The notes beneath the pieces are model-generated. The model had not been told where the DNA came from. It saw nothing but the letters and a program-made list of their open reading frames with translations, and did no database searches. Made by a program: the position numbers and the translations under genes. 64,000 nt of DNA from Cunninghamia lanceolata (taxonomy: Eukaryota > Streptophyta > Pinopsida > Cupressales > Cupressaceae), in the NCBI GenBank assembly GCA_027924645.1, contig BSBN01000860.1, positions 3,658,001 through 3,722,000 of the forward strand. The letters are read 5' to 3'. Positions 22,915-35,360 of the stretch are shown here, one piece after another; positions within the stretch are counted from its first letter, which is position 1, and the number at the start of each line of letters is the position of its first letter.

Positions 22915-23884
22915 CTAATACAATAAAATACATTTATTTTCTCTAGATATATTGATGACCAAATCAAATAACATATCATGAATTTTGCAATATTTGGTTA
23001 GTTCAGGAATTTTCACTTTTCCCCCTAGTTGAAGCAACATAGATTTGCAAGTTGATATAAACAATCCAATGCCACATCCCACTGGGCCTCTCCTACGGGA
23101 ATAAATCCTTCTCCTATCCACATATTTATGAGATATTCACACTGTATCTCCTCATCCTCAGGAAAGAAAGAAAGATAAGCAAAACATGCTCTGAGACATG
23201 TAGGCAAAGAATCATAACTCAATCTTAGAATAGGTATGCTTGGATCAACATCAACAATGGTAGCAACTTCTACCCCTTTAAGCTGATTGAGCTTCAAGTC
23301 CTAGTCCGCTGGGATTGTGGTGTTGGGCAGAGATGCTGCTATCGTTTTGATAGCTAGTGGAAAATTTCCACATTGCTTTTCAATCTCACGACCCACCTCT
23401 TTCAAAAGTTGTTGCGGCTCTCTATTTCCCTTGCTATATGGAAATGTATAGGCACAAAACAACCTCCAACTCTCTTCATCTGACAGATTTTTCATCTCAT
23501 AAATACAAGCATTTGAATTTAGGGCAACTTGCCTATTTCTTGTGCTAACCACAACTTTACAATTTTTATTAGCTGGCAGACCAAGTTTTTCAATCCCCAA
23601 GATTAAGCATAATTTCCATACATAGATTCTACAACACATTCCTCAATGATGTCCTCTGCACTCAAGGCAATAAATCGAAGCTTCTCCAGCCATTGTTTCA
23701 CATCCTCCCTATAACGAGACTGTTGATTAGCATCTTGTAGAAAACCCCTTACATATCTGAGTTCCTCGTTTAACCATATGAAGTCTTTTCTGAAATTCAC
23801 CATCAGTTTTCCTTCCTCAGCTAATTTCTCAACGGCCATTTCACAAATTTTTCTGACAACAACTTCAACAATTACAGATCCCAT
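22915..23884 (-). pseudogene. CC-NB-ARC (NLR) resistance gene relic
   Basis: Minus-strand NLR of the CNL class. Codons 1-94 (23884-23603) form an Rx-type N-terminal coiled coil starting MGSVIVEVVVRK, with an EDIIEEC version of the EDVID motif. The P-loop (GxGGxGKT) and kinase-2 (LDDVW) are absent. The sequence jumps to RNBS-B (KVVVSTRN), RNBS-C (ESWRLFCAYTFP), the GLPL counterpart (CGNFPLAIKT), RNBS-D (ACFAYLSFFPEDEE) and an MHD-type motif (KIHDMLFDL). There is an internal deletion/frameshift near 23605-23640, one in-frame stop at 23301-23303 where the family usually has Trp, and a frameshift near 23030-23050. No LRR follows. Intact members sense pathogen effectors; this copy could not bind ATP. 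Confidence 0.9.
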
Positions 23885-24169
23885 TTTTAAAAATGAGAGT
23901 GAACCTAAAAATCCTCTCTAGATAGAAAGAAATTGTTGTCTTCTCCAGCCATCAATAGAGCTAGAAATGGTTAAGAATATAGCCATAATCCAAGTAGCAA
24001 GTTAGAAAAATATATTAAGGCTTTGATTCAATTTTGGGCTTGTTCTTAGTCAGTTTAGGTGTCATTATGCTAATGGTCTATTATAGTTCATTTCAATTTA
24101 TTGTAGCCAATTAGGTTTTATAATATCATCAACTCTCTTAGCGCTTTCTTAAGGCTTAGACTATTGAAG
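23885..24169. other. Upstream region of NLR relic, no gene
   Basis: Short region between the NLR start and the LTR-like block. No clear TATA box or other element could be assigned. Confidence 0.4.
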
Positions 24170-24849
24170 TGTTGTCATTGATGTCAAAAGAAAGAGATTG
24201 TTGACATGTTGTAATTGATGTCAAAGAGAGGAAGATTTGTGTCTAAGGCAGAGAAGAAATGAGAAGGAGAAAAAATGTCTAAGGCAGAAGAGAAGAAAAG
24301 CTTCTAAGGCAAGGTTTCAACCTTTAGTCGGCAATTTGTTTGGTTTGCGAACTCACAAGTTTGCCGACAACCAGTTTTGCCTACGACCAGTTTGCCGATA
24401 ATAAATTGTCAATGAAAAATCTAAGGCATGAATGATTTCTACCTTTGGTCAACAAAATGTTTGGTTTGCAAACTGGTTCACTGGTTTGCCGATTTGCTGA
24501 TTCACCGACAAAGACGTGGTGATGGAAGTTTGAAAGAAAAATCTTGAAGTTAAGTTTTCAGAAATATCTTTATTAGAAAAACTTTTGTTTTGCGAACTGG
24601 TTCGTCAGTTTCACAGTTCACCGATTTACTGATTCACCGACAAAGGAGAAAGTGAAGTTGGTTCATGAGTTCGTAAGTTTGTCGATTCACTGACGAAGGT
24701 GTGAAGAAGAAAAGTTTGAAGTATAAGGTTTGTGCTATCTGTAAAGTTTATGTTTCACGAACTAGTTTGCAAGTTTATCATTTCACCGATTCATCGACTA
24801 AGCGACAAAGGAGGCTTGAAGACAAAGCTTGTGGAAAGTTAAGTTTGTC

Positions 24850-25320
24850 GACTCAAAGTTTTACCGATAAAGGAGACAAAGCTAAAAGTTCATGAAAGTG
24901 AATGTTTACCGATAAAGGGCTTTTGTGATGGTTTGTAAATAGTAACTTTTGCCGATAGAGGGATATAAGTGTAAGGGTCGTGAAAGAGACTTTTTTCTGA
25001 TAAAGGTGCCAAAGGGAAAGTTTGTAAAAGGAAGATTTTGCCAATAAAGGCAACAAAGGGCAAGTTTGTAAAAGGAATATTTTGACGATAAAGGAAACAA
25101 AGGGCAAGTTCGCAAAAGAAAGATTTTACCAATAAAAGCGACAAAGGGCAAGTTCATGAAAGGGAGTTTTCACCGATAAAGGCGACAAAGGTCAAGTTTG
25201 TAAAAGCAAGTTTTTTCTGATAAAGGCCTTTTAGGCTAAGTTCGTGATAGTGAGTTTTTGTTGATTGAGGGACAAATGACATGGTTTGTGAAAGCAACAT
25301 TTAGTTGATAAAGCGCTGGA
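24850..25320 (+). repeat. 44-bp minisatellite, about 11 units
   Basis: The word CCGATAAAGG (with variants) recurs at 24866, 24911, 24954, 24999, 25043, 25086, 25131, 25175, 25219, ~25262 and 25307, at spacings of 43-45 bp. Each unit also has CAAAGGGCAAGTTTGT-type sequence. More decayed units with GCCGA and ACCGACAAAG extend upstream to about 24300. Because 44 is not a multiple of three, overlapping minus-strand frames arise in all three phases (24853-25157); they are not genes. Confidence 0.93.
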
Positions 25321-26005
25321 AGTGAAAACGTTATGAATACATAAGTCGACTGGTAAGATGGATTAACTGCTAAGTGAATTCAAAGATTTAAAATGTAGAT
25401 TGAAGCTGACTCAGTAACATAGAACAAAGAGTTTAAATATGTGTATAGGGTCGTTGTTGTAATGTGTGGATTGTTCAGGTTTGGGTCCCGATCTATTTTT
25501 GGGTGGACTTAAGTATATGTGATTTGGGCCCTATTTCATAATGCCAAAATTATAGGATGGGCTGCATCTTGGAATTGTAAATGTTGGAATTTAAAATTAT
25601 AGATGATGACCTTAGGAGAATGTTAATTCGACATTGGAGAATTTGTTTTGCTGTTCTTAGCTGACATGGAAATTTATTTTCTATAGAAGGATATATAAGA
25701 AATATCAGTTTGTGCATTTGGTAGTATCCATGTGTGTGAGTATGTGTGTGCAAGAATTGAAGCAAAAAATTTGAACATATGCGAAGTGATTGGATAAGAG
25801 AAGTATAAGCTAATATCAAGCGATTAGGAGTGAACAAAGAAGTGGAGTTGAAGTGTACGAAGGGCATGAACTAGATATGATCCTGAGTTGGCACAGTAAG
25901 TTTTGTTTATATTGAGAATTGATTCTGTTTTAGTTTGCTGGGTTGAAGCTTAGTCTATAGAGAGGTTGAAGCCTTAGTTTGTAAGTGTTGTAGCGCTTTA
26001 GGGAG

Positions 26006-26992
26006 GGGTCATCCCACAATAATGGGTTACACTTTTTGGCCAAACTTGACATTGAAATCAACATTTTGAACTAAATATTCACTTTCTGACACCTATAGCT
26101 GCTAAACCATTAGGAATTTGAAGATGATGCGAACTAGTGATTTGTGAGATTTTGTTTATAGATTCTAAATATATATATTTTTAAAAATTTGGTGTTAAAT
26201 TGTAAAATTTTTTGCATCTCCTTTGATAACTAGTTTTTGATAGTAAACAACATTTTTTTAAAGTGATGTGTATTCTGTAACAACTTTTTTTCTACAAAGG
26301 ATAAAATTCTGATTCTTTTGAATTTAGATTGGTAACACCGATATATAGGGCATACATTTGGTTTTATAATGTTTTGTTAATATTTTTTTTAATTAATTTT
26401 TGAAGTCAAACCAATTATAATTTAGACATAGGTGTATTCCATAAAACATAACTTTTTCTGTATGTATCGAAATTCAAATTTTTCTTTTTTGTTGAAACAA
26501 GGACATCAATACCTAGGGAATAGATATTTTTTAGAATTTTTTTTCAGTAATTTACTAATTTTCCATGTGTGTAGAGCAAAGAACTTGATGTTTGGTGAAA
26601 AACCTACATTCACAAGAAATAAAAATAAATATAATAATCAAATTAAATATATTTAAATTTATACTTTTTGGGAAGCTTATAATAAGGACTACATACTTAC
26701 AAAACATAAATTTTAAATAAATTTATTTAATCCCCCAAAAGGTAAATCAAAAGTGGGTTTTTATCAGCATTTTGATAGGTGTAGAGGAGACTCCATTATA
26801 GGTATGGTTTAAAACTAGTGGGGTTCTATCCAAGGGGGTTTGAATCTAAGGGGTTTTGATCAAACCCTCTTCAATTAAAATACTTTAAATGGAACCTTTC
26901 AAGGCTTAAATCATTATATTTTCTAAAAATATGTGATTTCAACAAAAATCAGGATGTCCTAGAAAGTGTAACCCATTATTGTGGCAGCACCC
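26006..26992. mobile_element. Non-autonomous DNA transposon with terminal inverted repeats
   Basis: Perfect 22-bp inverted ends: CCACAATAATGGGTTACACT.. at 26014-26035 and its reverse complement at 26963-26984. Imperfect extension reaches GGGT/ACCC at about 26006 and 26992. The interior (~930 bp) is AT-rich and has no transposase frame. It interrupts the LTR-like block. No clear target duplication was found, so the superfamily is not assigned. Confidence 0.75.
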
Positions 26993-27441
26993 AGAGTTGT
27001 TGCTTACTTTGGGTTGTAGCCCATAAAGTTGTATATCAGGAAGTTGCTGCTTCTGTACTGGGTTGTAGCTTAGTTTGTTTGGAGATTGAAGTCTCTGGTA
27101 GGTTGGAGCCTACAAATTTGTAAAAAGGGTTGCAGTCCTTCTCAGGTTGAAATTCTTGTGGGTTGGAGCCTACAAAATATTGTAATTCACTATTTCATTT
27201 TTGTGAGGCTGGATTTGGATAGTATATCCAAGCAACTTGCTCATCGTGGTTTTTTCCTTCTAGGGTTTCCATGTAAATATGGTGTTATGGACTTTTGTGT
27301 TGATGCGTGAATTTGCTTATGTTTGCATAGTTCCTTCAATTCTGTTTGATGTAGTAGAGATCATGTCGGTGCAATAGAATTATTTTAAAAAGTGGCATAT
27401 ACTGATTCACCCCCCTCTCAGTATATCTGTGTGTTCTAACA

Positions 27442-28358
27442 TAGACAACTAGCCTCCTATCTTGAATAACTCATAGCTACTATAATCTATCCTAATTCAA
27501 CAATCTGGCTACAACCTTTCTAAAATACTAACATTGCACATAGCTAGTCTTGGCATGACACTTTTATTAACACCTAACACATATTGGAGAAAGAATATGT
27601 TTTTACAATTGTAGCCACCACTAGAAAGTTCCTAATATTCATATTTATTTGATCAAGTGATAGGCCGTCTATTCTTTGATGAACACCTAGGATAGAGCAA
27701 GCAAAGTACATATAGAAGTCTTATCAGGCTATGTCCTTTGTACTCTCCTACCCTATCCTATGTGATGAAATATTAATATTAGGGATCATATTAATCATGT
27801 GAATTACTTTGGAGCTAGGTGAGGAATGTTATCTAGAGATGTTCTAGTCTGTACCTAACAATTTTTGTTACTTTTATATCTTGCTTAAGGAAATTCATGG
27901 TTTCTTCCTATCAACTTGTCTTCCTAAAATGGATGGTTCAAATTTAAGATATTATTGGATTTACATGCTATGGTAATATTGTTTGAATGGTAATTTGGTA
28001 AACTATCTTACTAAAATATCAACATTGCCAAGACAGATTACTAGGGATTGTGTAAGACTATTCACTAATCAAGATTCTTAGTTTTTATGGTTAACAATAT
28101 GCTAGCCCTTATGATTTATTAGATTTAAATATTCATATGATTGGATTCAATATCAATTCTAATAACTAATTGCAAATAGAACCAATCATTAATTTTATGG
28201 ACATCAGGAAATAGAAAACACACACACAAAACACTTGGATATAGTTTATTTGGAGAGGCTTACACAAATTTCTGAATAGAACCATGATTTTTAGGAAAAC
28301 ATGTGGCTTCATTCCATAATCTTTCTTGGTTTACCTTGTTTCTTTCCTACTTAGTTCA
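27442..28358. other. No gene seen
   Basis: AT-rich sequence between the solo LTR and element D. No supported frame, repeat or RNA gene was found. It forms the left flank of the D insertion. Confidence 0.5.
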
Positions 28359-28363
28359 AGCTC
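28359..28363. repeat. Target site duplication of gypsy D, left
   Basis: AGCTC, matching 42320-42324. The preceding bases CA match as well if the right LTR end is counted. Confidence 0.65.
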
Positions 28364-29879
28364 TGTCATGCCCACATTTCCCATGCGGTCACGACACGCA
28401 TCACACGTGTCATGTTCACATTTGTCATGTGGTCATGACACAAAATATCAAAAAAATTTCCACGCTTCCCTAGAAACCCCCTCGCACATGTAAGTGTGCT
28501 TGGTGGTGTTAGGCTTAAGGCATAAACAATATAGTTGAATGCGGGTTAATACGTTCATGTGTGCATACCTATCGCAACGAAGGCCAACTAGGGGGTCAAC
28601 GCGACACGGTTAATGTCGCCAATAGGGTTAGGATCAACGATCAAAACCCTAAGTTAACCTATGTGAATGAAGGGATTTTGACGTAAGTCAAAATCAATAG
28701 TCAAAAGTCAAATGCATGAGAGGATGATAAAATACAAAAATCAAATGATGATACTTAGCAAAAAACAATATTATAATCCCAAACAGGGTTAAACTTCACT
28801 AACCTAGCTAAACCCTAGATTCCAAAAAAATTCGATAGCATAATGCGTCACGGGTGTGAATAGGTTTCATTGTACTAAAACTAATTTGATCGAAAGGATT
28901 ATTGATTGGTGTTAAATTACCTACGTCTCACTAGTTGAATTGGTAAATTAGTTGAATAAGTTAATTGAACATTTTTCAACAAAGTCTGATCAATTTGTTC
29001 TCCTTCACGTTTTCTAAAATTTGGATCTTTTTCAACAAAGCTCAATCGATTTGTTCTTCTTCACGCTTTCTATCAATCAGAGTTATCTCTGCATCATTTA
29101 CATTATTCCTAATTTCTTGGTAGATCAGATCTCAGAAACAAGTTTTACTAACTTCGTTTAAATAGTTTACTAGGTTTCCGAGTTGGATTTAAAACAACGT
29201 TTAATTTAAATTCATTAATTAAGTTGCCTCAGCATGATTAAAAAGAATATTAAATTATAATTAATAACATTGTAGGTTTAAATCGTCCTCGTTGAGTTTA
29301 GTTTTATAATCTAAGATTTAACCCGATTGTTTAAAATAAATCCCCTCAATATTTAAATTGTATAAATTTAGTTGAATCAAATAAATCCCTCTATCATGAT
29401 CTAATCCATTATTTTACATCCACTAACAAATAAAAATAATATTCCAACAAGAATATAGTTTTACCCATTTAATTGAACACAATAACCCATAAAGAAAAAT
29501 AAATTTTAAAACAAAAGGAGGAAAATAATAAAGAAAATGGGAAAAGAATATAAGGCAATTTTAAAATACAAGCCCTAAAATTCCTCTCTATTAAAAAATT
29601 AATTTCCTTAAGAGTGAAAACCCTAACCCTATTCTTCTCAATCCTCATTTTCTCCTCTTTGTTTTCTTTCCTCATTTCTTTCTCTTTCTCTCTCTCATTT
29701 TGCCTTCTTGATTTGTGTTGCAGGTTGTGTTGGAGGCCATCTATGAAATGCATATGATGGCATATGCATATATATATTTTGATCGTATATATATAATATA
29801 TGCCATGGATTTTAAGATATATATTTTATTTTTAAACAAAAAACCCTAAGGGTTTTTTTTTGTTTTGTTTTTGATAGTG

Positions 29880-30240
29880 GAAGGGCTATTTGGAGACTAG
29901 CGGCGGCGGACTGGCGGAGGGCATCACTGTGGAGAGGAGAGGCCGCAGTGTGGTGGAGAAAGGGCCAACGGATCTGAGGAGGGAATGGTGGTGAGAGGGC
30001 CGCAGAGAGGGAATGGAGGCTATGGAGGAGGGAGGTCAGTGTGGCAGATCGTGGGGAGTCTGAAGCGGAGACTGTGTTGGGCACGGGGGTCTGTGGGGAT
30101 AGTGGTGAGTGTGGGGAGGGGGGTGGAGCCCCCACCCACATCCCACATAGTAGGGTGTGGGTGGGGGCTCCGCCCCCCTCCCCACACCCTTAATAAAATA
30201 AACGGTGGGGGGTTCGAACCCCCCACCACATGTATATTCT
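29880..30240. repeat. GC-rich block with two strong palindromes
   Basis: An isolated GC-rich island in an AT-rich region. Arms 30112-30139 and 30158-30185 are reverse complements with one mismatch (28 bp). A perfect 24-bp palindrome lies at 30204-30227 (GGTGGGGGG TTCGAA CCCCCCACC). Overlapping frames in this block come from the symmetry and are not genes. Confidence 0.85.
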
Positions 30241-30319
30241 TTTTTTTTTATGACAGAACTGTCCACAGAAAAATTTTGAACCTTTAGTCAATTTTCTTCT
30301 TTTCACACAGCGATCATTA

Positions 30320-30321
<2 letters not shown>

Positions 30322-30396
<75 letters not shown>

Positions 30397-30430
30397 GATT
30401 CCACAATTTCAGTATATTTAAAAATGAAAT

Positions 30431-30504
<74 letters not shown>

Positions 30505-30608
30505 TTTTGTATATAAAATGTAAACTTTAAATTTTGTTTGACAGCCTATTAAAATCAATTTATTTGTAAATACATATAAAAAAAATACATTCATTCAAAT
30601 TACACAAA

Positions 30609-30658
<50 letters not shown>

Positions 30659-30742
30659 CTATTTTCAACTATAATTTTCCCTCTATTCACTTACAAATTT
30701 TCTTTTTTTAAAACAATAAGCAAAGATATATATATATATATA
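30322..30742. repeat. Four (AT)n microsatellites
   Basis: Pure AT runs at about 30322-30392, 30435-30503, 30612-30655 and 30726-30742, separated by AT-rich sequence. Confidence 0.97.
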
Positions 30743-32350
30743 GTTTCTTTTATCAATTTTCTATAAGGAAAGAACTCATTTTTTTTCTAACAAAATATAT
30801 TCATAGCAATATCAATAATTACAATTTTAAAGAAAAGAACAATTACAATTCAATTAAATACTTCAATCATATAACATCAACTATTTTTTCTTTTTTCACA
30901 ATAACAATATACAATTTTCATGTTTGTCTCAAAATAAAAACCACAACTTTACTAATTGATATTTTAATATAACATACAAATGCAATACCTTTAAAATAAA
31001 TTTTCTTCCTTCCACATTTTTGAATAATAAGCATTAAAACCAACAATTTTAAGTTTCTATTTCAAATGAAAATAGCTTACACACAAAATAAGAAAATATA
31101 TTTTTACAACAAGAGAGAGAACAATGCTCTTCTCTTTGACAATTAACAAAAGATACAAGCTCCTAAATAGGCCAAGCTCTCTCTCAAGAGTAAAGGAAAA
31201 TAAAATATAAACTCCAAGAACAAGGTGTTTTCTCCAACTTCACAACTTAGCTCCAATGAACCTGCATTAACACAACAAGGGGAAAGAAGCCACAACATCT
31301 TGCTCTCTTCCCTACCATAGACCCGCAAGAGGGTCACCCCCGAGCTAGGGAGGTCATCCACACACTTGGGAACTCATTCCACATCACAACAAGGCATTCA
31401 ACAAGCAAACACAAATTAACTCCCATGGATAACACATCACAAGAACTCAACCAGGATGAGTTCAAGGGGGTAGGGGAGTGGACACACTCAACTCAAGAGT
31501 GCCACTCCTACAAATATCCTAAAAGAAATACCTCATAAGGCCTCTAGCCAACACATTTAAATATAATTTCCACAAAGCTTCCATTTTGGCTCTCAAGCCA
31601 TTTCACATATTGCTCAAAATCTCATATTGCCCTCAAGGCTACAACACCACAAACTCAAGGAAATGACCCCGAGGAGGTTCACTCCTCCCCCACCCCACAC
31701 TTGTTGAGCATCTTCTCCCAAGTGGGAGAGGCTCTTACAACACCCTTACAATTTTTTGCCACAACAACAAATAAAAAAAAAAACTCCAAAATAAATCTCA
31801 CACATAGCATCACACAAACAAATAAAAAGACTTAAGGGAAGGCCTTAGCCTTGAAACCAACCTTAAAAAGCCCAGTATGGTAGATGGTTGATGTAGAGCT
31901 TCTCCAAATCCTCCTCCAACATAAGCCACAAAACTCTCTCTAACTTTATCCCCAAAGTAATTTCTAAACAATCAAATTTTTCAAAAATTGAACAACCCAT
32001 AAACTTCTCCAAGTGGGATTAAAATAAGCTCTACCCATGAGCTTTGAGGAATGGGGAGGTGACACTTGTCACCTCCTCACTCTTCCTTCCCACTACAAGC
32101 AAGACCCATGGGATGGGTGATGACACATGTCACTCACCCATCCCCAAGTCTCTCTCTCCCCTCCATTTGTCCTCTCTCAAACATGTGTGAGAGAAAAGTA
32201 GAGCTTAAGAGGGAATGGGTGACACATGTGTCCCATTCCTTTCCTCCTAAGAGGGACCACACAGCTCCAAGGTACCCTCACCAATTGTGAGAGAGACTTG
32301 GAGTAAAGTCCTCCACAATTGGGGGATCTTGGAGACATCTCCAACCTTGG
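30743..32350. other. LTR interior of gypsy D, no gene
   Basis: No supported frame. Short frames at 31143-31361 and 32066-32389 overlap on both strands without motifs. The direct repeat GTGACACATGT recurs around 32050-32240. I treat it as LTR sequence. Confidence 0.5.
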
Positions 32351-33183
32351 GAAGTGGAAAGGATGGGGTTGAGTGTTGGACCCACTCATCCTCTCCCTCC
32401 CATGCCTCCAATTTCTTCACTTAGCTTCAGGGTGAAGTTAAGGTGACCAAATGGAGGTTTACCAAGGGTTACCCAAGTCAAAAAGGTCCCTCGACCCAAG
32501 GGGTACAACCTAGGGTCAAGTTTAGCCCAGTTTGAGCACCAAGGGTTAAGTTAAAGCACATGAAAAGGGGTCTCAAAATTTATAACTTAAAAAATAAAAT
32601 TCAAAAGACAATATTCTTACAACACCAAAAAGAATTCAAAATAAAAGAGGGGTAGACTTAGCCCGATTAACAACATGCAATTAACATTACAAAATTTCAT
32701 CATGCACAGAGTTGATCTTGGTTCGTCATGGAACTAGATCGACTTCACAAGGGATAACAACATCGTGTGTGGGATGATCTCCAATTTCTATGGCTTGTTA
32801 GAAATACCTGCGCACTCAATTGCAAAGTTAATTCCACATATATATAATAGCCGAAGCAAATTGAAACATACACTCGCATAGAATATCACAAGTTCATATA
32901 AGCATAAAGGAAGTCACATTACAATTAGATTCTAAATTCTACATTTCAAACATCCATTCCCAAGATTGAATCACATAACAATTTTCTATCTAACATCACC
33001 CAATTAGTTTTTCCATAACATCATAATATAAACCATCTGTCTAACATCATTAGTAAAGCAATATCTAGGTCTAAACACATCATAAGCATACTAAGCATAA
33101 CAAGTCCACATACAACATAAAGTCTAATAGTCTAGAAATTTGAGATCAATAGTTCCACAAATCTAAATGTATCACCAATAGTA

Positions 33184-33188
33184 AAGTA
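33184..33188. repeat. Target site duplication of copia-1, left
   Basis: AAGTA directly before the LTR start at 33189, identical to 40031-40035. The empty site is preserved in the other LTR copy of element D near 42280-42284 (AATAGTAAAGTAAATAG). Confidence 0.96.
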
Positions 33189-34426
33189 TGTTAGACTTAG
33201 AGCATACAACTGAGAGGGGGGTGAATCAGTTGTGCGAAACTTTCCCTTTTTAAACACTTGAATCTTCTTTAGTGATTAGCATATTATTAATCATGAACCA
33301 TAATGCATTTAAATCAGAAGCAGAAACATATCAACACATATGACACCAAGATTTTGACGTGGAAAGCCCAGTTAGGGAAAAACCACGGGGTAATTAACCC
33401 AAGAATGTATTCTCTGTTAGAAGAATAGAAAGAACAAAATGGCACATGCCAATTAGGGCTCACTACCTGAGCACACTGCTCACAAGAGGCTCACTGCCTA
33501 CAAGAGACACACTGTCTACAAAGGAATAAGTATCACCTTTATGAACTGGAGAATAGCATCTTCAACATGCTTGAATCAGTTCCATTTAAGCCCAATACTT
33601 CTGCTCTGCCTTTCACACTTCTCTTCACTACCACACACTCATCACCACAAGACACACTTCAAAATGAATTCACAATCCCTTATTTATACAAGGCATCGAC
33701 TTAGGAACAATCATCTAAGTCAGAAAACACCTACAAGAACATCCGCAAGACGTGTAATACATCCAGTCGGCTAGTCTCAAGAAGAACACCAATATCTGTG
33801 GTTATTCTTCAAATTCAAACTCTAACTTCAATGCGGACCACCAACATTAATTGGACATGATCCAACGATCATCATAACCTTCCCTGAATCACCAAAAACA
33901 TCTGTACTTCATCATCCTACTGGAATTCTTCTCTCCTTCATCCGGAGCTACAAGAACACAGTCTGTCATCATTGTTACAAATGAATAGCCTCTTCCGAAC
34001 CTTCAACCCACGAACTAATCTAGTTGATACTTCATAGGGACGTCCTCAACACTCCCTTAGATCCGCAGAATGGGATAATGAGATACCGGATCTCACCGGA
34101 CCTATCTGTGGCACTCTGTCACCTCTGAACACCTGCCGGAACCGATTCTACTTGAGCGACCATAACTTCTTCAGATCTTCATGCGGACCTCTGAAATCTT
34201 GACTGGAGCATCTCAAGACTTATATTTACAAACCCTTTAAACTGTATCCTCTGATCCTCAACCTATTGAGGACTTTTACCTTCTTGTCATCACTGTTCTT
34301 CACTGTTCCTGATTGAGACTTATTTTCTCAATATCCTCAGCACACAGCTCATCTAATCCTTCTCATTAATGCAACATGAGTATGTTGACATCAATGACAA
34401 TAGCAGTTAGGCCCATACTTGCAACA
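33189..34426 (-). repeat. 3' LTR of copia-1
   Basis: Starts TGTTAGACTT and ends TTGCAACA (plus strand). It differs from the other copy at only a few positions per hundred by eye. The right copy is 15 bp longer because of a small internal duplication. Confidence 0.96.
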
Positions 34427-34427
34427 A

Positions 34428-34440
34428 TCTCCCCCTTTGT
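34428..34440 (-). promoter_or_regulatory. Polypurine tract of copia-1
   Basis: The plus strand reads TCTCCCCCTTTGT (sense ACAAAGGGGGAGA), one base inside the 3' LTR. It primes second-strand synthesis. Confidence 0.92.
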
Positions 34441-34749
34441 CATTGATGGCAACATATGATGTGAAAAACCATCAAGACAAGAACGTCTCCTTGCTGTTAT
34501 AACTCCCCCTAACAGCAATAACTATTCACATGTCTTCTCTTCCTTTATTGCTCCCCCTTTGATCAGCAACCACTTGTTTTTCACATGTCTTCTCTCCCCC
34601 TTTGACATCAATGGCAAAGGGCTCATACTTGTAACTTCACTACTTCATAACACACCAACTGCTCCCCCTGAGTAGCAACTCCCTTATCATCAATCCGGAT
34701 CACAAGATATGACTGTGATATCCACCGGATTGATGCACATCAGTGCATC

Positions 34750-35120
34750 CTAGTTCATCACCAGAGGGGCAATAAACCCTAACTTCTCCCTGAGATACTC
34801 AAAAGAGTCCTTGGGAAGAGGTTTAGTAAAAATATTTGCAAGCTGATCCTTGGAGGGCACATACTCCAATCTGACTTCACCCTTGTTCACTTGCTCTCTC
34901 AAAAAGTGAAACTTGATAGATATATGCTTAGTCTTAGAATGCAACACCGGATTCTTAGAAATATTTATTGCACTTGAATTATCATAGAAAATTGTGATAG
35001 GCTCCTCATATTCTACTTGAATATCTCTTAGCATCTGCTTCATCCACAAAACTTGAGTGCAACTACCTGCTGCTGCAATGTATTCTTCTTCAGTTGTAGA
35101 CAGGGATATTGCCTCTTATT
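34750..35120 (-). pseudogene. Copia-1 RNase H
   Basis: Minus strand. Frame 34750-35049 has ITIFYDNSSAINISKNP, then SKTKHISIKFHFLREQV and DQLANIFTKPLPKDSF, the typical copia RNase H end including the (R/K)TKHI motif. Upstream, the Thr-Glu-Ala-Glu-Tyr segment is at about 35070-35110 with one break. It would degrade RNA in the RNA:DNA hybrid. Confidence 0.9.
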
Positions 35121-35360
35121 TCTTGCTTAGCCAAGAAACCAACCTTTTTCCCAAAAAGAATGCTCCTCCACTTGTACTCTTCCTATCATCCACATCTCCT
35201 ACCCAATCTGCATCTGTATATGCATGAAGAGAAAAATATGATCTCTAGGATACCACAGACCATACTCAACTGTTCCTTTTAAGTACCTAAAAATTCTTTT
35301 GATTGCCATGACATGAGATTCTCTGGGATCAACCTGGAATCTCTCCACAAGACCAACAAC

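Larger units (their letters stand above)
24170..27441 (+). repeat. Probable solo copia LTR, plus orientation
   Basis: It starts TGTTGTCATTGATGTCAA and ends CTGATTCACCCCCCTCTCAG...CTAACA. Both ends match the sense-strand LTR ends of copia-1 in type (that element has GTCATTGATGTCAA near its sense start and the same CTGATTCACCCCCCTCTCAG near its sense end). No primer site follows at 27442 and no coding sequence is attached, hence a solo LTR or orphan. Flanking 5-mers (TGAAG and TAGAC) do not match. A minisatellite and an inverted-repeat element inflate its length. Confidence 0.55.
28364..33188 (-). repeat. 3' LTR of gypsy D, main part (interrupted)
   Basis: The right LTR fragment (41442-42319) matches 32351-33188 plus 40036-40074, which fixes the sense-start portion. 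The outer end is inferred from TGTCATGCCC plus the matching target duplication. Total LTR length would be about 4.86 kb. It contains four (AT)n tracts and a GC-rich palindromic block. If further insertions are hidden inside, the true LTR would be shorter. Confidence 0.6.

Noticed and set aside
24853..25157. Three overlapping minus-strand frames with repeated PFVAFIGKI-like words
   Set aside because: Artefact of the 44-bp tandem repeat, which shifts phase each unit.
24850..25320. CRISPR array
   Set aside because: Units are contiguous tandem repeats without unique spacers, and the genome is plant nuclear.
24165..27446. Target duplication for the solo LTR
   Set aside because: TGAAG and TAGAC do not match, so the boundaries or origin stay uncertain.
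30204..30227. tRNA T-arm or gene with B box
   Set aside because: Perfect palindrome; no D or anticodon arm upstream.
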